Part shown: piece after piece, positions 11,439 through 21,036 of the stretch | Numbering within the stretch: position 1 is the first letter of the stretch | Layout: every line of letters begins with the position of its first letter | Source of the DNA: Alphaproteobacteria bacterium | GTDB lineage: Bacteria; Pseudomonadota; Alphaproteobacteria; ATCC43930; CGMCC-115725 | Direction: 5' to 3' | Length of the DNA: 64,000 nucleotides | Assembly (NCBI GenBank): GCA_028871455.1 | Contig: JAGWNF010000001.1 | Coordinates: 108,349-172,348 of the forward strand | Program-made: the position numbers and the translations under genes | The notes under the pieces: generated by a model | Database searches by the model: none | What the model was told of the DNA's origin: nothing | Seen by the model: the letters and a program-made list of their open reading frames with translations, nothing else

Positions 11439-11888
11439 ATGAATCGCCGCCACCTGCTCCTCGCACCGCTCGCGCTGTTGCTTTCGTCGATCGACGCGTC
11501 GCGCGCCCGCGCCCGTTCGTACAAGCTCGGCGTTATCGAGATCAGTCATCCCTGGGCCAAGCCACCGACCGGCGACGTCGCGGCCGTCTTTATGGCGCTC
11601 GCCAATACCGGGGACAAGCCCGATCGGCTAACCGCTGCGTCCACGCCGATCGCCGATACCGTTCTGTTCCAAGACAGCGGCAACCGTCCAGTCGCCGCCT
11701 TCGATCTGCAGCCGAAACAGCCTCTGGCGCTGCGGCCCGGCAGCCGCCGCATCGTACTGCAGGGCGTGAAGCAGAAGCTGGCCATCGATGACGTATTTCC
11801 GCTGACGCTGCGTTTCGCCGGCGCCGGCGGCGTCACGGTCTTGGTGCAGGTCGAGCGCGGACCGGTGACGCCGGCGTCGGCTCATTGA
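11439..11888 (+). CDS. PCu(A)C-fold periplasmic protein lacking the copper ligands
   Basis: The 149 aa protein has a signal sequence (about residues 1-25) and a PCuAC/DUF461 cupredoxin-like domain: [60 protein letters not shown]. Canonical members bind Cu(I) through a His-x-Met after the ASSP-type loop, a Met-x-Met and a His-x-Met-containing GGYHIMLMGLK segment. Here these are FQD (77-79), VAA (85-87) and SRRIVLQG (102-109), so nearly all His and Met ligands are gone. The fold assignment is secure; a copper delivery role is doubtful. Its 3' end overlaps the converging flavoprotein gene by 56 bp. Confidence 0.75.
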   Translation: MNRRHLLLAPLALLLSSIDASRARARSYKLGVIEISHPWAKPPTGDVAAVFMALANTGDKPDRLTAASTPIADTVLFQDSGNRPVAAFDLQPKQPLALRPGSRRIVLQGVKQKLAIDDVFPLTLRFAGAGGVTVLVQVERGPVTPASAH

Positions 11889-12987
11889 CCAGTGCGCCGA
11901 CGAAATCGGCGATCGCCAGCGCACTGGTCAAGCCGGGCGACTCGATACCGAACAGGTTGACCAAGCCGGGAACACCGTGGCGCTCCGGTCCGTCGACGCG
12001 GAAATCGGCAGCCGGCTCGTCGGGCGCGCTGATCTTCGGTCGGATTCCAGCATAGCCGGGCTGCAGTGCGCCATCAGGTAGTGCCGGCCAGTATTTGCGG
12101 ATCGCGGCGTAGAACCGTGCGCCGCGCTGAGGATCGACGGTGTAATCGATGGCATCGATCCATTCGGTATCGGGGCCGAAGCGTCCCTGGCCGGCGAGAT
12201 CCGGCGTGTAATGGATACCGAGACCGGCATGCTCAGGCACCGGATAGACTGGCCGGCGGAACGGTGCACGGCCCGACAGCGTGAAATAGACGCCACGGCA
12301 GAAATAATCGTGCGGGATGCTCGCCGGCGGTACGCCCTCGATCCGCCGTGCCACGCCCGGCGCATAGAGACCCCCAGCATTGATCAAGGCCTCGCACTCG
12401 AGCGTCATCGTCTCGTCGCCGGCGATCGTGAGTGTGAAACCGCCGCCATCCCGCACGCGGCCGGACGCGACCTCGCACCGCAGCGCCACCATCGCGCCAT
12501 GCGCTTCGGCCTCGCCTTGGAGGCTCAGCATCAAAGCGTGACTGTCGATCAGCCCGGTCGAGGGCGAATGGAACGCCGCCACGCAGAAGACTTCGGGCTC
12601 CATCGCCTTTGCCGCAGCGGCGTCCAGCAGCTCGAGATCGTCGACGCCGTTTGCGCGCGCCCGCGCCATGACTTTCGCCAGCATAGACACTTCGCTCTCG
12701 TCGGTCGCCACGACCAGCTTGCCGATGCGTTTGGTCGCGACACCGCGCGCCGCGCAGTACTCGTAAAGCCGCCGGCGGCCGGCGATACAGAACTGCGCCT
12801 TGAGGCTGTTCGTCGGATAATAGAGTCCAGCGTGGACGATCTCGCTATTGCGCGACGAGGTGTGTGCGCCGATATGGCGCTCTTTCTCGACGACTAGCAC
12901 GCTACGGCCGCTCAATGCCAGCACGCGTGCTACCGCCAAGCCGATGACGCCGGCGCCAATCACCACGCATTCAACAGATTCACGCAT
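11833..12987 (-). CDS. FAD-dependent oxidoreductase, L-2-hydroxyglutarate oxidase-like
   Basis: This is a flavoprotein of the DAO superfamily, 384 aa from ATG 12987. The dinucleotide-binding [10 protein letters not shown] is at residues 11-20. [41 protein letters not shown] and [19 protein letters not shown] are hallmarks of the LhgO / L2HGDH branch that oxidises L-2-hydroxyglutarate to 2-oxoglutarate. Substrate identity is inferred from these motifs; a related hydroxyacid or amino acid is possible. The frame is open to 13356 without similarity. It is divergent from the EamA transporter gene. Confidence 0.85.
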   Translation of the reverse strand: MRESVECVVIGAGVIGLAVARVLALSGRSVLVVEKERHIGAHTSSRNSEIVHAGLYYPTNSLKAQFCIAGRRRLYEYCAARGVATKRIGKLVVATDESEVSMLAKVMARARANGVDDLELLDAAAAKAMEPEVFCVAAFHSPSTGLIDSHALMLSLQGEAEAHGAMVALRCEVASGRVRDGGGFTLTIAGDETMTLECEALINAGGLYAPGVARRIEGVPPASIPHDYFCRGVYFTLSGRAPFRRPVYPVPEHAGLGIHYTPDLAGQGRFGPDTEWIDAIDYTVDPQRGARFYAAIRKYWPALPDGALQPGYAGIRPKISAPDEPAADFRVDGPERHGVPGLVNLFGIESPGLTSALAIADFVGALVNEPTPASPVRARPAPRP

Positions 12988-13071
12988 GCAGCTTCTCGCA
13001 TGGCCATCATGCCGCGATTGACGGGATGACGCGAGAGCGACTATCTCCAGCGTCGGTTTCTGGGAGCCGCC

Positions 13072-14019
13072 ATGCCCGCCGCGCCCGTGCACAGCCGTCC
13101 GGCCAGCCGGTTCGACGCGCTTTATCCCTATCTGCTGTTGATGCTGTGCAACCTCTTTTGGTCCGGCAACTGGGTGCTCGGCCGCGCTGCGCACGGCGTA
13201 GTGCCGCCAGTGGCGCTCACCTTCGGCCGCTGGGCAATTTCGGCGATCTGTCTCGCACCGCTGGCATTGCCGCGGCTCAGGAACAAAGGCACGGTGCTCC
13301 GGCGCCACTGGCGGCTGATCGCCGCGCTCGGCTTCTTCGGCGTCGCCTTCTTCCAAATCGCCGTCTATACCGGTTTGCGCTACACCACGGCGATCAACGC
13401 GGTGATCATGAACGCCGCTGCGCCCCTCTACATCATTGCCATCTCCTGGTTGCTCGATGGCGAGACCGTGACGCCACGACAGCTCGTGGGGATGCTGCTG
13501 TCATTTTGCGGCATTATCGTCATCATCTCGCACGGCACCTTCGCGCAGCTGCTCCATCTGCGATTCAACATCGGCGACCTAATCATCCTGCTCACCATGC
13601 CGGCCTGGGGCCTGTATTGCGTCCTGCTGAGCCGCACGCCCAAGTCGCTCGACACGCTGGGCCTGCTCTTTGCCGTCAATGTCGCCGGCCTGGTGATGAC
13701 GACACCAGCGCTGGCGGTCGAGGCCATCTTCATTCGCGTGCCGCAGGCGACGCCGCTGGCCGCTGCAGCGGTGCTCTATACCGGCGTTTTCGCCTCGTTT
13801 CTGGCCTATATCTGCTGGAACCGGGGCGTCGAGCTGGTGGGTGCGAACCGCGCCGGCTTCACCTCGCATCTGCTGCCGGTCTTCGCCACGGTGCTCGCCG
13901 TGTTCACGCTCGGCGAGGCGCTCCACGTCTACCATGTGGTTGGTATCGCGGTGGTGCTATTCGGCGTCTGGTTGGCGACGAGTGCGCGGCGCAAGCCCAT
14001 TGTCGCGCCGATGGACTAG
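13072..14019 (+). CDS. EamA/DMT family permease
   Basis: This is a ten-helix drug/metabolite transporter of 315 aa made of two EamA repeats. The first starts at [18 protein letters not shown] and the second at [22 protein letters not shown]. The C-terminal [27 protein letters not shown] is the conserved EamA repeat end. GGAG stands eight bases before ATG 13072. Members export amino acids or other small metabolites; the substrate cannot be read from sequence. It lies back to back with the flavoprotein gene and converges on the oxoprolinase gene. Confidence 0.88.
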   Translation: MPAAPVHSRPASRFDALYPYLLLMLCNLFWSGNWVLGRAAHGVVPPVALTFGRWAISAICLAPLALPRLRNKGTVLRRHWRLIAALGFFGVAFFQIAVYTGLRYTTAINAVIMNAAAPLYIIAISWLLDGETVTPRQLVGMLLSFCGIIVIISHGTFAQLLHLRFNIGDLIILLTMPAWGLYCVLLSRTPKSLDTLGLLFAVNVAGLVMTTPALAVEAIFIRVPQATPLAAAAVLYTGVFASFLAYICWNRGVELVGANRAGFTSHLLPVFATVLAVFTLGEALHVYHVVGIAVVLFGVWLATSARRKPIVAPMD

Positions 14020-14034
14020 GGCAACCGGCCGGGG

Positions 14035-17000
14035 CTAGGCGCTGCCGTAGCCGCCGCCACCCGGCGTCTCGAGCACGAAAACGTCGCCCGGCGCGACATC
14101 GATCACCTGGGTGCCGTCGAATTCCTCGCGCGTGCCGTTGGCGCGCTCGATCCAGTTGCGCGCCACTGCACCCGGCGATCCGCCGGCAAGGCCGAACGGC
14201 GCGACGCGTCGGCGATCGCCGAGAATGGCCGCCATCATCGCTTCGCGGAATCGAATGCGCCGCACCGCCCCGTCGCCGCCGCGCCATTTTCCGGCGCCGC
14301 CGGAATTTTCGCGGATGGCAAAGCTTTCGAGCAGTACCGGAAAGCGCCATTCCAACACTTCCGGGTCTGTCAGGCGCGAATTCGTCATGTGGGTATGGAC
14401 CGCCGCGGTGCCGTCGAATCCCGGACCGGCGCCGGAGCCGCCACAGACCGTCTCGTAATACTGATAGCGTGCGTTGCCGAAGGTGAAATTGTTCATCGTG
14501 CCCTGCGACGCCGCCATCGCATCGAGCGCGGCGTAGAGCGTGTCGGTGATGCACTGCGAGGTCTCGACGTTGCCGGCAACCACCGCCGCGGGATAACGCG
14601 GGCTCAGCATCGAGCCGGCCGGAATGCGAATCTCGATCGGCACCAGGCAGCCGGCGTTCATCGGTATGTCGGATTCGACTAGCGTGCGGAAGACGTAGAG
14701 CACCGCCGCTTTGCACACCGCCTCCGGCGCGTTGAAGTTGGTCGGCAGCTGCGGGCTGGTGCCGGCGAAATCGACGACGGCGCGACGCGCCGCGTGGTCG
14801 ATCGTGACACGAGCCCGGATCACCGCGCCGGAATCCATCTCGCAGGCGTAATCACCGTCCTTCAGCCGACCCAGCACGCGCCTGACCGCTTCGGCGGCGT
14901 TGTCCTGAACGTGCGCCATATAGGCTTCGACCGCGTCGCGGCCGAAATGCCGAACCATGCGATGCAGTTCCTGCGTGCCTTTTTCGCAGGCGGCAATCTG
15001 CGCCTTGAAGTCGCCGATGTTCTGGTCGGGATTGCGCGCAGGATAGGGGCCGCTGGCAAGCAAGACACGCGTCTCCGCTTCGCGGAAGTGGCCGGCATCG
15101 ACCAGCAAAAAATTGTCGATCAGCACGCCTTCTTCTTCGATGGTGCGGCTCATGGGTGGCATCGAGCCGGGCGTTATGCCGCCGATATCCGCCTGATGGC
15201 CGCGCGACGCGACATAGAACAGCACCGGCCCCTCGCCCCGCTTATCGTCCTCGGCGAAGACCGGCGTAATCACCGTTACGTCCGGCAGATGGGTGCCACC
15301 GTTATAGGGCGCATTGAGGACATAGACGTCGCATGGCTTCATGCCGCGACCGTCAGCTTTCTGTCCGCGCGCGGCGATGACGCTCGCGATGCTCTCGCCC
15401 ATCGAGCCGAGATGTACCGGCATATGCGGCGCGTTAGCGATCAGGGCGCCGCTGCGGTCGAATAGCGCGCAGGAGAAATCGAGCCGCTCCTTGATGTTGA
15501 TCGAATAAGCGGTATTCCGGAGCGCGATGCCCATCTGCTCGGCAATCGACATGAACAGGTTGTTGAAAACCTCAAGCATCACTGGATCGACCTCGGTGCC
15601 GATCGCCACCGCACGCGGCCGCGGCACGACCCGCTCCAGGATCAAATAGCAATGCGCGTCCATGCGCGCGCGCCAACCCGGCTCGACCACCGTGGTAGCG
15701 GTATCTTCGACGACGATCGCGGGACCATCGATCACGTGGCCGGGCGCCAGCGCCGCACGCGCGTAAACCGGCGCGGCCCAGGTCTTTCCGGCGGTAAAAA
15801 CGCCGACGTGGTCGAGCGGAGCCGGCAGCGCGCCTGCCGCCGCGGGATAGACGCGATCGTCGGCACGACCAACGACGCCGATCGCCTCCACGCCGAGAGT
15901 TTCGACGACCAGTGGCTTGCCTTCGATGATAAAGCCGTAACGCTGCTTGTGTGCGGTGGAAAAATTCTCCTGCAGCCGTTCGACGTCATCGTAATCGACC
16001 ACCAGCGGCACATCGGTGCCTTCGTATTTCACGTGTGCCTTGCGCAGGACGACGATGTCTTCCGCGGCGATGCCCTGGGCGGCGAGTTCGGCCTTGGCGG
16101 CATCGATCAGCCGGCTGAGCACGGCATCGAACTCAGCCATCGCCGGCAGCGCGAGCCGCACCTCGACCGCCTGTTCCTTGAGGCTGCGGAGATCGGCCAA
16201 ACCCATGCCATAGGCCGACAGCACGCCGGCGAAGGGATGGATATAGATGCGCATCATGCCGAGCGCGTCCGCCACCTGGCAGGCATGCTGACCGCCGGCG
16301 CCGCCGAAACAGCACAGCGTGTATTCAGTCATGTCGTGGCCGCGCTCGATCGAAATTTTCTTGATCGCGTTAGCCATATTCTCGACGGCGATCTTGATGA
16401 AGCCGTCGGCGACTTCTACCAGCGTACGACGATGGCCCATCGCGCGCGCGACCGTCTCTGCGAGTGCCGTGAACTCGCGCTCGACGACGTCACGATCGAG
16501 CGGCTGGTCGCCGCGCGGACCGAAGACGTACGGAAAGAAGCGCGGTTGGATCTTACCGAGAATCACGTTGCAGTCGGTGACGGTTAGCGGACCGCCGTGG
16601 CGATAGCACGCCGGACCCGGTATGGCGCCAGCGGAATCCGGCCCGACACGAAAACGCGCGCCGTCGAAGGAGCAGATCGAGCCGCCGCCAGCCGCCACTG
16701 TGTTGATCTGCATCATCGGTGCGCGCAGGCGGACGCCCGCCACCAGAGTCTCGAAGCTGCGCTCGTACTCGCCGGCATAGTGCGAGACATCGGTCGACGT
16801 GCCGCCCATGTCGAAGGCGATGATCTTGCCGAAGCCGCCGATCTCGGCGGTGCGCGCGGCACCGACAATGCCGCCTGCCGGACCCGACAGGATCGCGTCC
16901 TTACCGTGGAAGCGATGGGCGTCGATCAGGCCGCCGTTCGATTGCATGAAAAACAGCCGCACGCCCTGGAGCTCCGTGGCGACCTGATCGACATAACGTC

Positions 17001-17655
17001 GCAGGATCGGCGAGAGATAGGCGTCGACGACCGTCGTATCCCCGCGGCTTACCAGCTTCATCAGCGGACTGATTGCGTGGCTTGCGGAGACCTGGTCGAA
17101 GCCGACGCGACGCGCGAGGTCCGCGACGAGACGTTCGTGCGCCGGATAGCGATAGCCGTGCATGAAGACGATGGCGGCGCTGCGACAACCGGCGTCATAG
17201 GCCGCTCGGAGTGCGACCTCAGCAGTCGCGAGATCGGGAACGCACAGCACTTCGCCTTCGGCCGTCACGCGCTCGTCGATTTCGACGACGCGCTCGTAGA
17301 CCAGGTCCGGCAAGACGATGTGGCGCTCGAACAACTTGGGCCGGTTCTGGTAGCCGATACGCAGCGCGTCGCGAAATCCCTTGGTGACGACGAGGACGGT
17401 GCGCTCGCCCTTGCGTTCGAGCAGCGCATTGGTCGCGACCGTCGTGCCCATCTTGACCGAATCGATGACGTCGCTGGGCAGCTGCGTCGTCGGCATGACA
17501 CCCAGCAGCTCGCGAATGCCGGCCACCGCCGCGTCACGATAGCGGTCGGGGTTCTCGGACAGCAGCTTCTTAGTGACGAGCGTTCCGTCGGGCTGCCGTG
17601 CGACTATGTCGGTGAAGGTACCGCCGCGATCGATCCAGAATTGCCAACCCGGCAT
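14035..17655 (-). CDS. Fused HyuA-HyuB hydantoinase / 5-oxoprolinase
   Basis: ATP-dependent amidohydrolase of about 1206 aa with both halves in one chain, like eukaryotic 5-oxoprolinase. The HyuA half (to about residue 680) starts [21 protein letters not shown] with the actin-like phosphate loop, followed by [17 protein letters not shown] and [11 protein letters not shown]. The HyuB half starts near [20 protein letters not shown] and has [30 protein letters not shown] and the C-terminal [11 protein letters not shown] 17655 gives the usual short family N-terminus; ATG 17691 would overlap the small gene upstream. It opens 5-oxoproline, hydantoins or a similar lactam. The bacterial two-gene form is also common. 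Confidence 0.9.
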   Translation of the reverse strand: MPGWQFWIDRGGTFTDIVARQPDGTLVTKKLLSENPDRYRDAAVAGIRELLGVMPTTQLPSDVIDSVKMGTTVATNALLERKGERTVLVVTKGFRDALRIGYQNRPKLFERHIVLPDLVYERVVEIDERVTAEGEVLCVPDLATAEVALRAAYDAGCRSAAIVFMHGYRYPAHERLVADLARRVGFDQVSASHAISPLMKLVSRGDTTVVDAYLSPILRRYVDQVATELQGVRLFFMQSNGGLIDAHRFHGKDAILSGPAGGIVGAARTAEIGGFGKIIAFDMGGTSTDVSHYAGEYERSFETLVAGVRLRAPMMQINTVAAGGGSICSFDGARFRVGPDSAGAIPGPACYRHGGPLTVTDCNVILGKIQPRFFPYVFGPRGDQPLDRDVVEREFTALAETVARAMGHRRTLVEVADGFIKIAVENMANAIKKISIERGHDMTEYTLCCFGGAGGQHACQVADALGMMRIYIHPFAGVLSAYGMGLADLRSLKEQAVEVRLALPAMAEFDAVLSRLIDAAKAELAAQGIAAEDIVVLRKAHVKYEGTDVPLVVDYDDVERLQENFSTAHKQRYGFIIEGKPLVVETLGVEAIGVVGRADDRVYPAAAGALPAPLDHVGVFTAGKTWAAPVYARAALAPGHVIDGPAIVVEDTATTVVEPGWRARMDAHCYLILERVVPRPRAVAIGTEVDPVMLEVFNNLFMSIAEQMGIALRNTAYSINIKERLDFSCALFDRSGALIANAPHMPVHLGSMGESIASVIAARGQKADGRGMKPCDVYVLNAPYNGGTHLPDVTVITPVFAEDDKRGEGPVLFYVASRGHQADIGGITPGSMPPMSRTIEEEGVLIDNFLLVDAGHFREAETRVLLASGPYPARNPDQNIGDFKAQIAACEKGTQELHRMVRHFGRDAVEAYMAHVQDNAAEAVRRVLGRLKDGDYACEMDSGAVIRARVTIDHAARRAVVDFAGTSPQLPTNFNAPEAVCKAAVLYVFRTLVESDIPMNAGCLVPIEIRIPAGSMLSPRYPAAVVAGNVETSQCITDTLYAALDAMAASQGTMNNFTFGNARYQYYETVCGGSGAGPGFDGTAAVHTHMTNSRLTDPEVLEWRFPVLLESFAIRENSGGAGKWRGGDGAVRRIRFREAMMAAILGDRRRVAPFGLAGGSPGAVARNWIERANGTREEFDGTQVIDVAPGDVFVLETPGGGGYGSA

Positions 17656-17668
17656 CGGGGCGCGGTGT

Positions 17669-17812
17669 TTAGTGCGCGGATCCGTGACCATGATGACCGT
17701 GCGACGCGTTGTCGGCGGTCTGTCCCGCGTCACGGCCGGGAATGGCCGCAAGGCAAAGCGCGACCACGGCGCTGCCGAGAACGAAGAACAACACGCCGAT
17801 CGCGAAGGACAT
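17669..17812 (-). CDS. Unrecognised 47-residue membrane protein with a His-rich tail
   Basis: I do not recognise this gene. It begins [20 protein letters not shown], a single membrane segment or uncleaved signal, continues [16 protein letters not shown] and ends [11 protein letters not shown], with five His in the last eleven residues. GGGAG lies about six bases before ATG, a good ribosome binding site. It ends 13 bp before the oxoprolinase start, so the two are probably co-transcribed, and it is divergent from the amidase gene. The tail would face the periplasm if the N-terminus stays inside; metal binding is a guess from the His residues. Confidence 0.5.
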   Translation of the reverse strand: MSFAIGVLFFVLGSAVVALCLAAIPGRDAGQTADNASHGHHGHGSAH

Positions 17813-17881
17813 GGCTCTCTCCCTTGTTACGGAGATCATGGCTGCTGCGAGGCCTTTCCGCTAGGCTCTCGCACACCGCCT

Positions 17882-18580
17882 ATGCGCATCGTCGACCAGC
17901 TTTCGCCCAACCACGATGCCCGTATGGGCGCGATCGACATGCTGATCCTCCACTACACTGGGATGCTCGACTGCGCCGCGGCGTTGGCGCGGCTGACCGA
18001 CCCGTCGGCCAAGGTGAGCGCCCATTACCTGATCGGCGAGGACGGCGCGGTGTTCCGGCTCGTGCCAGAAGAACGCCGGGCCTGGCACGCGGGCGTGTCG
18101 TATTGGGCCGGCCGTCGCGACATCAATGACCTGTCGATCGGCATCGAGTTGGTCAATCCCGGGCACGAGTTCGGTTATCACGATTTTCCGCCGCCGCAGA
18201 TGGAGGCGCTCGTCGCGCTCGCCATCGACATCCGGCAGCGGCATCGTATTCCAGACCGGTGCGTGCTGGGTCATTCCGATGTCGCCATCGGCCGCAAGCA
18301 GGATCCGGGCGAGCGCTTCGACTGGCGTTGGTTGGCGCGTCGCGGTATCGGCCTGTGGCCGGATTTCGGCGGCGGGTCGACGCGTTCGGGCAGCATCGCC
18401 GAACTGCAACGCGATCTCGCGAAGTTCGGCTACGACTGTCCCCAGACCGGCATCGCCGACGAGGCGACCCGCGCCGCAGTGCGCGCGTTCCAGCTGCATT
18501 TCCGGCCGGACCGCTGCGACGGCACGGCTGACGACGAGACCCGACGCCGCGCCGCGGTGCTCGCGGCCACAGTCGTTTGA
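17882..18580 (+). CDS. N-acetylmuramoyl-L-alanine amidase, AmpD-like, with peptidoglycan-binding domain
   Basis: Zn amidase of the Amidase_2/PGRP fold, 232 aa. Zinc ligands fit the AmpD pattern: His24 in LILHYTGM, and His131 and Asp141 in GHSDVAIGRKQDPG, ten residues apart as in AmpD. A C-terminal peptidoglycan-binding domain (about residues 170-230: IAELQRDLAKFGYDCPQTGIADEATRAAVRAFQLHF) suggests it acts on wall or large muropeptides. No clear signal peptide is seen, so cytoplasmic recycling of anhydro-muropeptides is the default. ATG 17882 gives MRIVDQLSPNHDAR; the frame extends upstream into the reverse-strand genes. Confidence 0.88.
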   Translation: MRIVDQLSPNHDARMGAIDMLILHYTGMLDCAAALARLTDPSAKVSAHYLIGEDGAVFRLVPEERRAWHAGVSYWAGRRDINDLSIGIELVNPGHEFGYHDFPPPQMEALVALAIDIRQRHRIPDRCVLGHSDVAIGRKQDPGERFDWRWLARRGIGLWPDFGGGSTRSGSIAELQRDLAKFGYDCPQTGIADEATRAAVRAFQLHFRPDRCDGTADDETRRRAAVLAATVV

Positions 18581-18610
18581 CTTCGGCCGCGCCAACCCAT
18601 CTTATGCCTG

Positions 18611-19005
18611 TGCCAGACGGCCGGATGGCCGCTCCCCGTCGTAAGGCGGGGGGAGGAAAGTCCGGGCTCCACGGAAACGCGGTGCCGGGTAACGCCCGGC
18701 GGGGGCGACCCCAGGGAAAGTGCCACAGAAACACACCGCCTAAGCCCTTCGGGGCCGGCAAGGGTGAAATGGTGCGGTAAGAGCGCACCGCGCCGCCGGT
18801 AACGGCGGTGGCAGGGCAAACCACACCGGGAGCAAGACCAAGTAGGGACGGCATGCCCTGTAAGTCCTTGGATTTACATGGCAAGGCGGGTTTCCGAGGC
18901 CGCCGTCCGGGTCGGTCGCGTGAGGCGTCCGGCGACGGGCGTCCCAGATGAATGGCCATCCCCCGCGTCAGCGGGGACAGAACCCGGCTTACAGGCTGTC
19001 TGGCA
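18611..19005 (+). ncRNA. rnpB: RNase P RNA, class A
   Basis: This is the catalytic RNA that trims tRNA 5' leaders. The universally conserved region GAGGAAAGTCCGGGCTCC is at 18653-18670. The region ACAGAACCCGGCTTACAG is near the 3' end (18977-18994). The ends pair as helix P1: TGCCAGAC at 18611-18618 with GTCTGGCA at 18998-19005, which sets the borders. Length is about 395 nt, normal for bacterial class A. It is placed between an amidase gene and mraZ. No protein coding is implied by frames crossing it. Confidence 0.95.
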
Positions 19006-19008
19006 TTT

Positions 19009-19023
19009 CCCTCCCTCCCTCCC
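19009..19023 (-). repeat. G-quadruplex motif directly behind rnpB
   Basis: The + strand has four CCC runs separated by single T (19009-19011, 19013-19015, 19017-19019, 19021-19023). The minus strand, which is the template for rnpB, therefore reads GGG four times with single-A loops, a textbook parallel G-quadruplex motif. It starts four bases after the mature 3' end of rnpB, where no hairpin-plus-T terminator is visible. Confidence 0.5.
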
Positions 19024-19298
19024 TCTCTTCTTTACGGCTAAAGTTCATATTATGTTCCTATCTTCGCAAGTAGTCGTCCCGCGCATTCTGGAACAGGCTA
19101 AATCGATTACCGGGCCTTCGCCTAAATTGACCTTCAAACGGCGGCTAACTTACGGATTTATAGGGAAAATCATTTGACCACCCATTTAATCCCATGCTAT
19201 CCCATACAGTCCCATAAACGAGCCTGCGCCGCCGCTTTGCAGGTCTCCGGGACGTCGGCGCCAAACGGGCGCAGGGGCGCCGTTTCGGGAGCGAAGCG
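19024..19298 (+). promoter_or_regulatory. Leader of the dcw cluster with four MraZ boxes
   Basis: This gap is clearly richer in A and T than its surroundings. CCCAT occurs at 19181, 19191, 19201 and 19211, an exact 10-nt period. Read on the minus strand this is four TGGGN boxes (three TGGGA, one TGGGT) with 5-nt spacers, the arrangement bound by MraZ in other bacteria. TTGACC at 19174-19179 is a possible -35 just before the array; a second TTGACC is at 19127-19132. No convincing -10 stands out. The array ends 84 bp before mraZ and should mediate autorepression of the cluster. Confidence 0.65.
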
Positions 19299-19751
19299 TT
19301 GGCGGTTTTTCTGTCGACCTACGTCAACAAGATCGACCGCAAGGGAAGGGTTTCGGTCCCGGCGGCGTTTCGCGCCGCGCTGACGCCGGTCAGCACGAAG
19401 GGCATCGTCGCCTACCGCGCGGTGAAGCTCGCGGCGATCGAGGGCGGCGGTCTCGATCGCGCCGAGGATCTCTCGCGTCGCATTGATCGGCTGCCCGAGC
19501 TGTCGGACGAACGCGACGCGCTATCGGCGATCCTGGGTGAGCTGCGGCCGCTCGATTTCGACGGCGAAGGCCGCATCGTCCTGCCCACCGACCTCGTGCG
19601 TCACGCCACCCTTTCCGACGCTGCGGTCTTCGTCGGCTGCGGTCCGACGTTCCAGATCTGGGAACCCGAGCGGTTCCGGCGTCACCAGGAAGAAATGCGC
19701 GCGCGCATCCGCGAGCGCGGCCTAACGCTGCCGCCGGGCGAGACGCCATGA
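19299..19751 (+). CDS. mraZ: Transcriptional regulator MraZ
   Basis: MraZ is an AbrB-like DNA-binding protein that forms rings and represses its own dcw operon. The 150 aa protein has two SpoVT/AbrB-like repeats: [21 protein letters not shown] near the N-terminus and [20 protein letters not shown] in the middle, each with the D-x-x-G-R-hydrophobic motif. Translation starts at TTG 19299, supported by GGGAG at 19287-19291 and the standard start [15 protein letters not shown]. It is first in the cluster, and its stop overlaps the rsmH start (ATGA). Confidence 0.95.
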   Translation: MAVFLSTYVNKIDRKGRVSVPAAFRAALTPVSTKGIVAYRAVKLAAIEGGGLDRAEDLSRRIDRLPELSDERDALSAILGELRPLDFDGEGRIVLPTDLVRHATLSDAAVFVGCGPTFQIWEPERFRRHQEEMRARIRERGLTLPPGETP

Positions 19752-20689
19752 CGACTCATGTCCCCGTGCTACTCGCCGAGGTGGTCGCCGCGTTGCGGCC
19801 GCGCGACGGCGCACTCTATCTCGACGGCACTTTCGGCGCCGGCGGCTACAGTCGCGCGCTGCTCGACGCCGCCGTCTGTCGCGTCGTCGCTTTCGACCGC
19901 GATCCGACGGCGATCCGCGCCGGCGCCGCGCTCGCCACCGCCGCGAACGGCCGCCTGATTCTGATCGAAGGCTGGTTTTCCGAGATGGAAACGCTGCTGA
20001 AGCCGCTCGGTGTCGACGCGGTCTTCGGCATCGCGCTCGACCTCGGCGTCTCGTCGATGCAGCTCGACGATGCCACGCGCGGCTTCTCGTTCCGCGTCGA
20101 CGGACCGCTCGACATGCGCATGTCGCAGGACGGCGAAAGCGCCGCCGATCTGGTCAATCGTCTATCCGAGGCCGAGCTCACTCAGGTCATCCGCGATTAC
20201 GGCGAGGAGCGCTTCGCCCGTCGGGTCGCGCGCGCCATTCTCGCCACCCGCAAGACCGCCCCGATCACCCGTACCGGCGAGCTCGCGGCGCTGGTGCGAC
20301 GCTCGGTTCCGGACTCCGGCACGATCGATGCAGCGACGCGCACCTTTCAGGCGCTGCGTATCGCCGTCAACGACGAGCTCGGCGAACTTGATCGCGGCCT
20401 GCTCGCCGCCGAGCGGCTGCTGGCGCCCGGGGGTCGTCTCGCCGTGATCTCGTTTCATTCGCTCGAGGATCGCCGCGTGAAATCGTTCCTGCGCGGCCGC
20501 TCAGGCCACGCGCCGCGCGGCACACGCCACTTGCCGGCGATGTGCGAACGCGCGCCGAGCTTCCGGCTGCTAACGACCAAGCCCGTAACGCCATCCGAAG
20601 TCGAGATCGCGCGCAATCCGCGGGCGCGTTCGGCCCGGCTGCGTGCCGCCGAGCGCACCGATGCGCCGGCCTGGGACGTGGCTGCATGA
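19748..20689 (+). CDS. rsmH: 16S rRNA m4C1402 methyltransferase RsmH (MraW)
   Basis: It methylates N4 of C1402 in 16S rRNA using SAM. The 313 aa protein opens [13 protein letters not shown], with the SAM loop [11 protein letters not shown] (residues 26-36). [20 protein letters not shown], the inserted helical domain and [17 protein letters not shown] follow, all family hallmarks. The C-terminal [14 protein letters not shown] is also typical. ATGA overlaps link it to mraZ and ftsL. Confidence 0.97.
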   Translation: MTTHVPVLLAEVVAALRPRDGALYLDGTFGAGGYSRALLDAAVCRVVAFDRDPTAIRAGAALATAANGRLILIEGWFSEMETLLKPLGVDAVFGIALDLGVSSMQLDDATRGFSFRVDGPLDMRMSQDGESAADLVNRLSEAELTQVIRDYGEERFARRVARAILATRKTAPITRTGELAALVRRSVPDSGTIDAATRTFQALRIAVNDELGELDRGLLAAERLLAPGGRLAVISFHSLEDRRVKSFLRGRSGHAPRGTRHLPAMCERAPSFRLLTTKPVTPSEVEIARNPRARSARLRAAERTDAPAWDVAA

Positions 20690-21036
20690 TCATCCGGCTG
20701 AGCACCATTTTCTGGACGCTGGCGGTGGTGATCGCCGGCTATGCCATGTTCCAGGTCAAGTTTCAGGTCATCCGGCTCGACGACGAGCTGATCCACCTCA
20801 ACCGGCAGATCACCGCGACGCGTGAAGAGACCCGCGTGCTCAAGGCCGAATGGACGCTGCTCAACGACCCGCAGCGGCTGGATCGTCTGAACAGCGCGTT
20901 CCTCAAGCTGCAGCCGGTCGCGCCGGCACAGATCGTCACGCCGGCGCAACTTGACCAGTTGCCGATGCGTAATGCGTCGGCTGTGGCCGCGTCGATCGCG
21001 CCGCCGCAGGTCGCGAGCGCGCGGGAATCGCAATGA
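20686..21036 (+). CDS. ftsL: Cell division protein FtsL
   Basis: This bitopic divisome protein forms the FtsQLB complex and activates FtsWI. The 116 aa protein has an N-terminal membrane helix (about residues 5-23, [20 protein letters not shown]). A short coiled coil with [28 protein letters not shown] and a [10 protein letters not shown] segment typical of alphaproteobacterial FtsL follow. The frame extends back into rsmH; ATG 20686 is set by the ATGA overlap and the membrane helix position. FtsL proteins are weakly conserved, so position between rsmH and ftsI carries much of the call. Confidence 0.88.
   Translation: MIIRLSTIFWTLAVVIAGYAMFQVKFQVIRLDDELIHLNRQITATREETRVLKAEWTLLNDPQRLDRLNSAFLKLQPVAPAQIVTPAQLDQLPMRNASAVAASIAPPQVASARESQ

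Noticed and set aside
18551-18959. Long minus-strand frame over rnpB and the amidase gene
   Set aside because: The sequence is explained by conserved RNase P RNA helices and by the amidase; the product has no domain.
19009-19025. CCCT tandem repeat as a phase-variation tract
   Set aside because: It lies outside any reading frame and about 270 bp from mraZ, so slippage would not switch a gene. I keep only the quadruplex interpretation.
18878-19177. ORF across the rnpB 3' half, including a 41-codon piece from ATG 19052
   Set aside because: It overlaps a confidently identified RNase P RNA and the AT-rich dcw leader. It has no ribosome binding site or family similarity.
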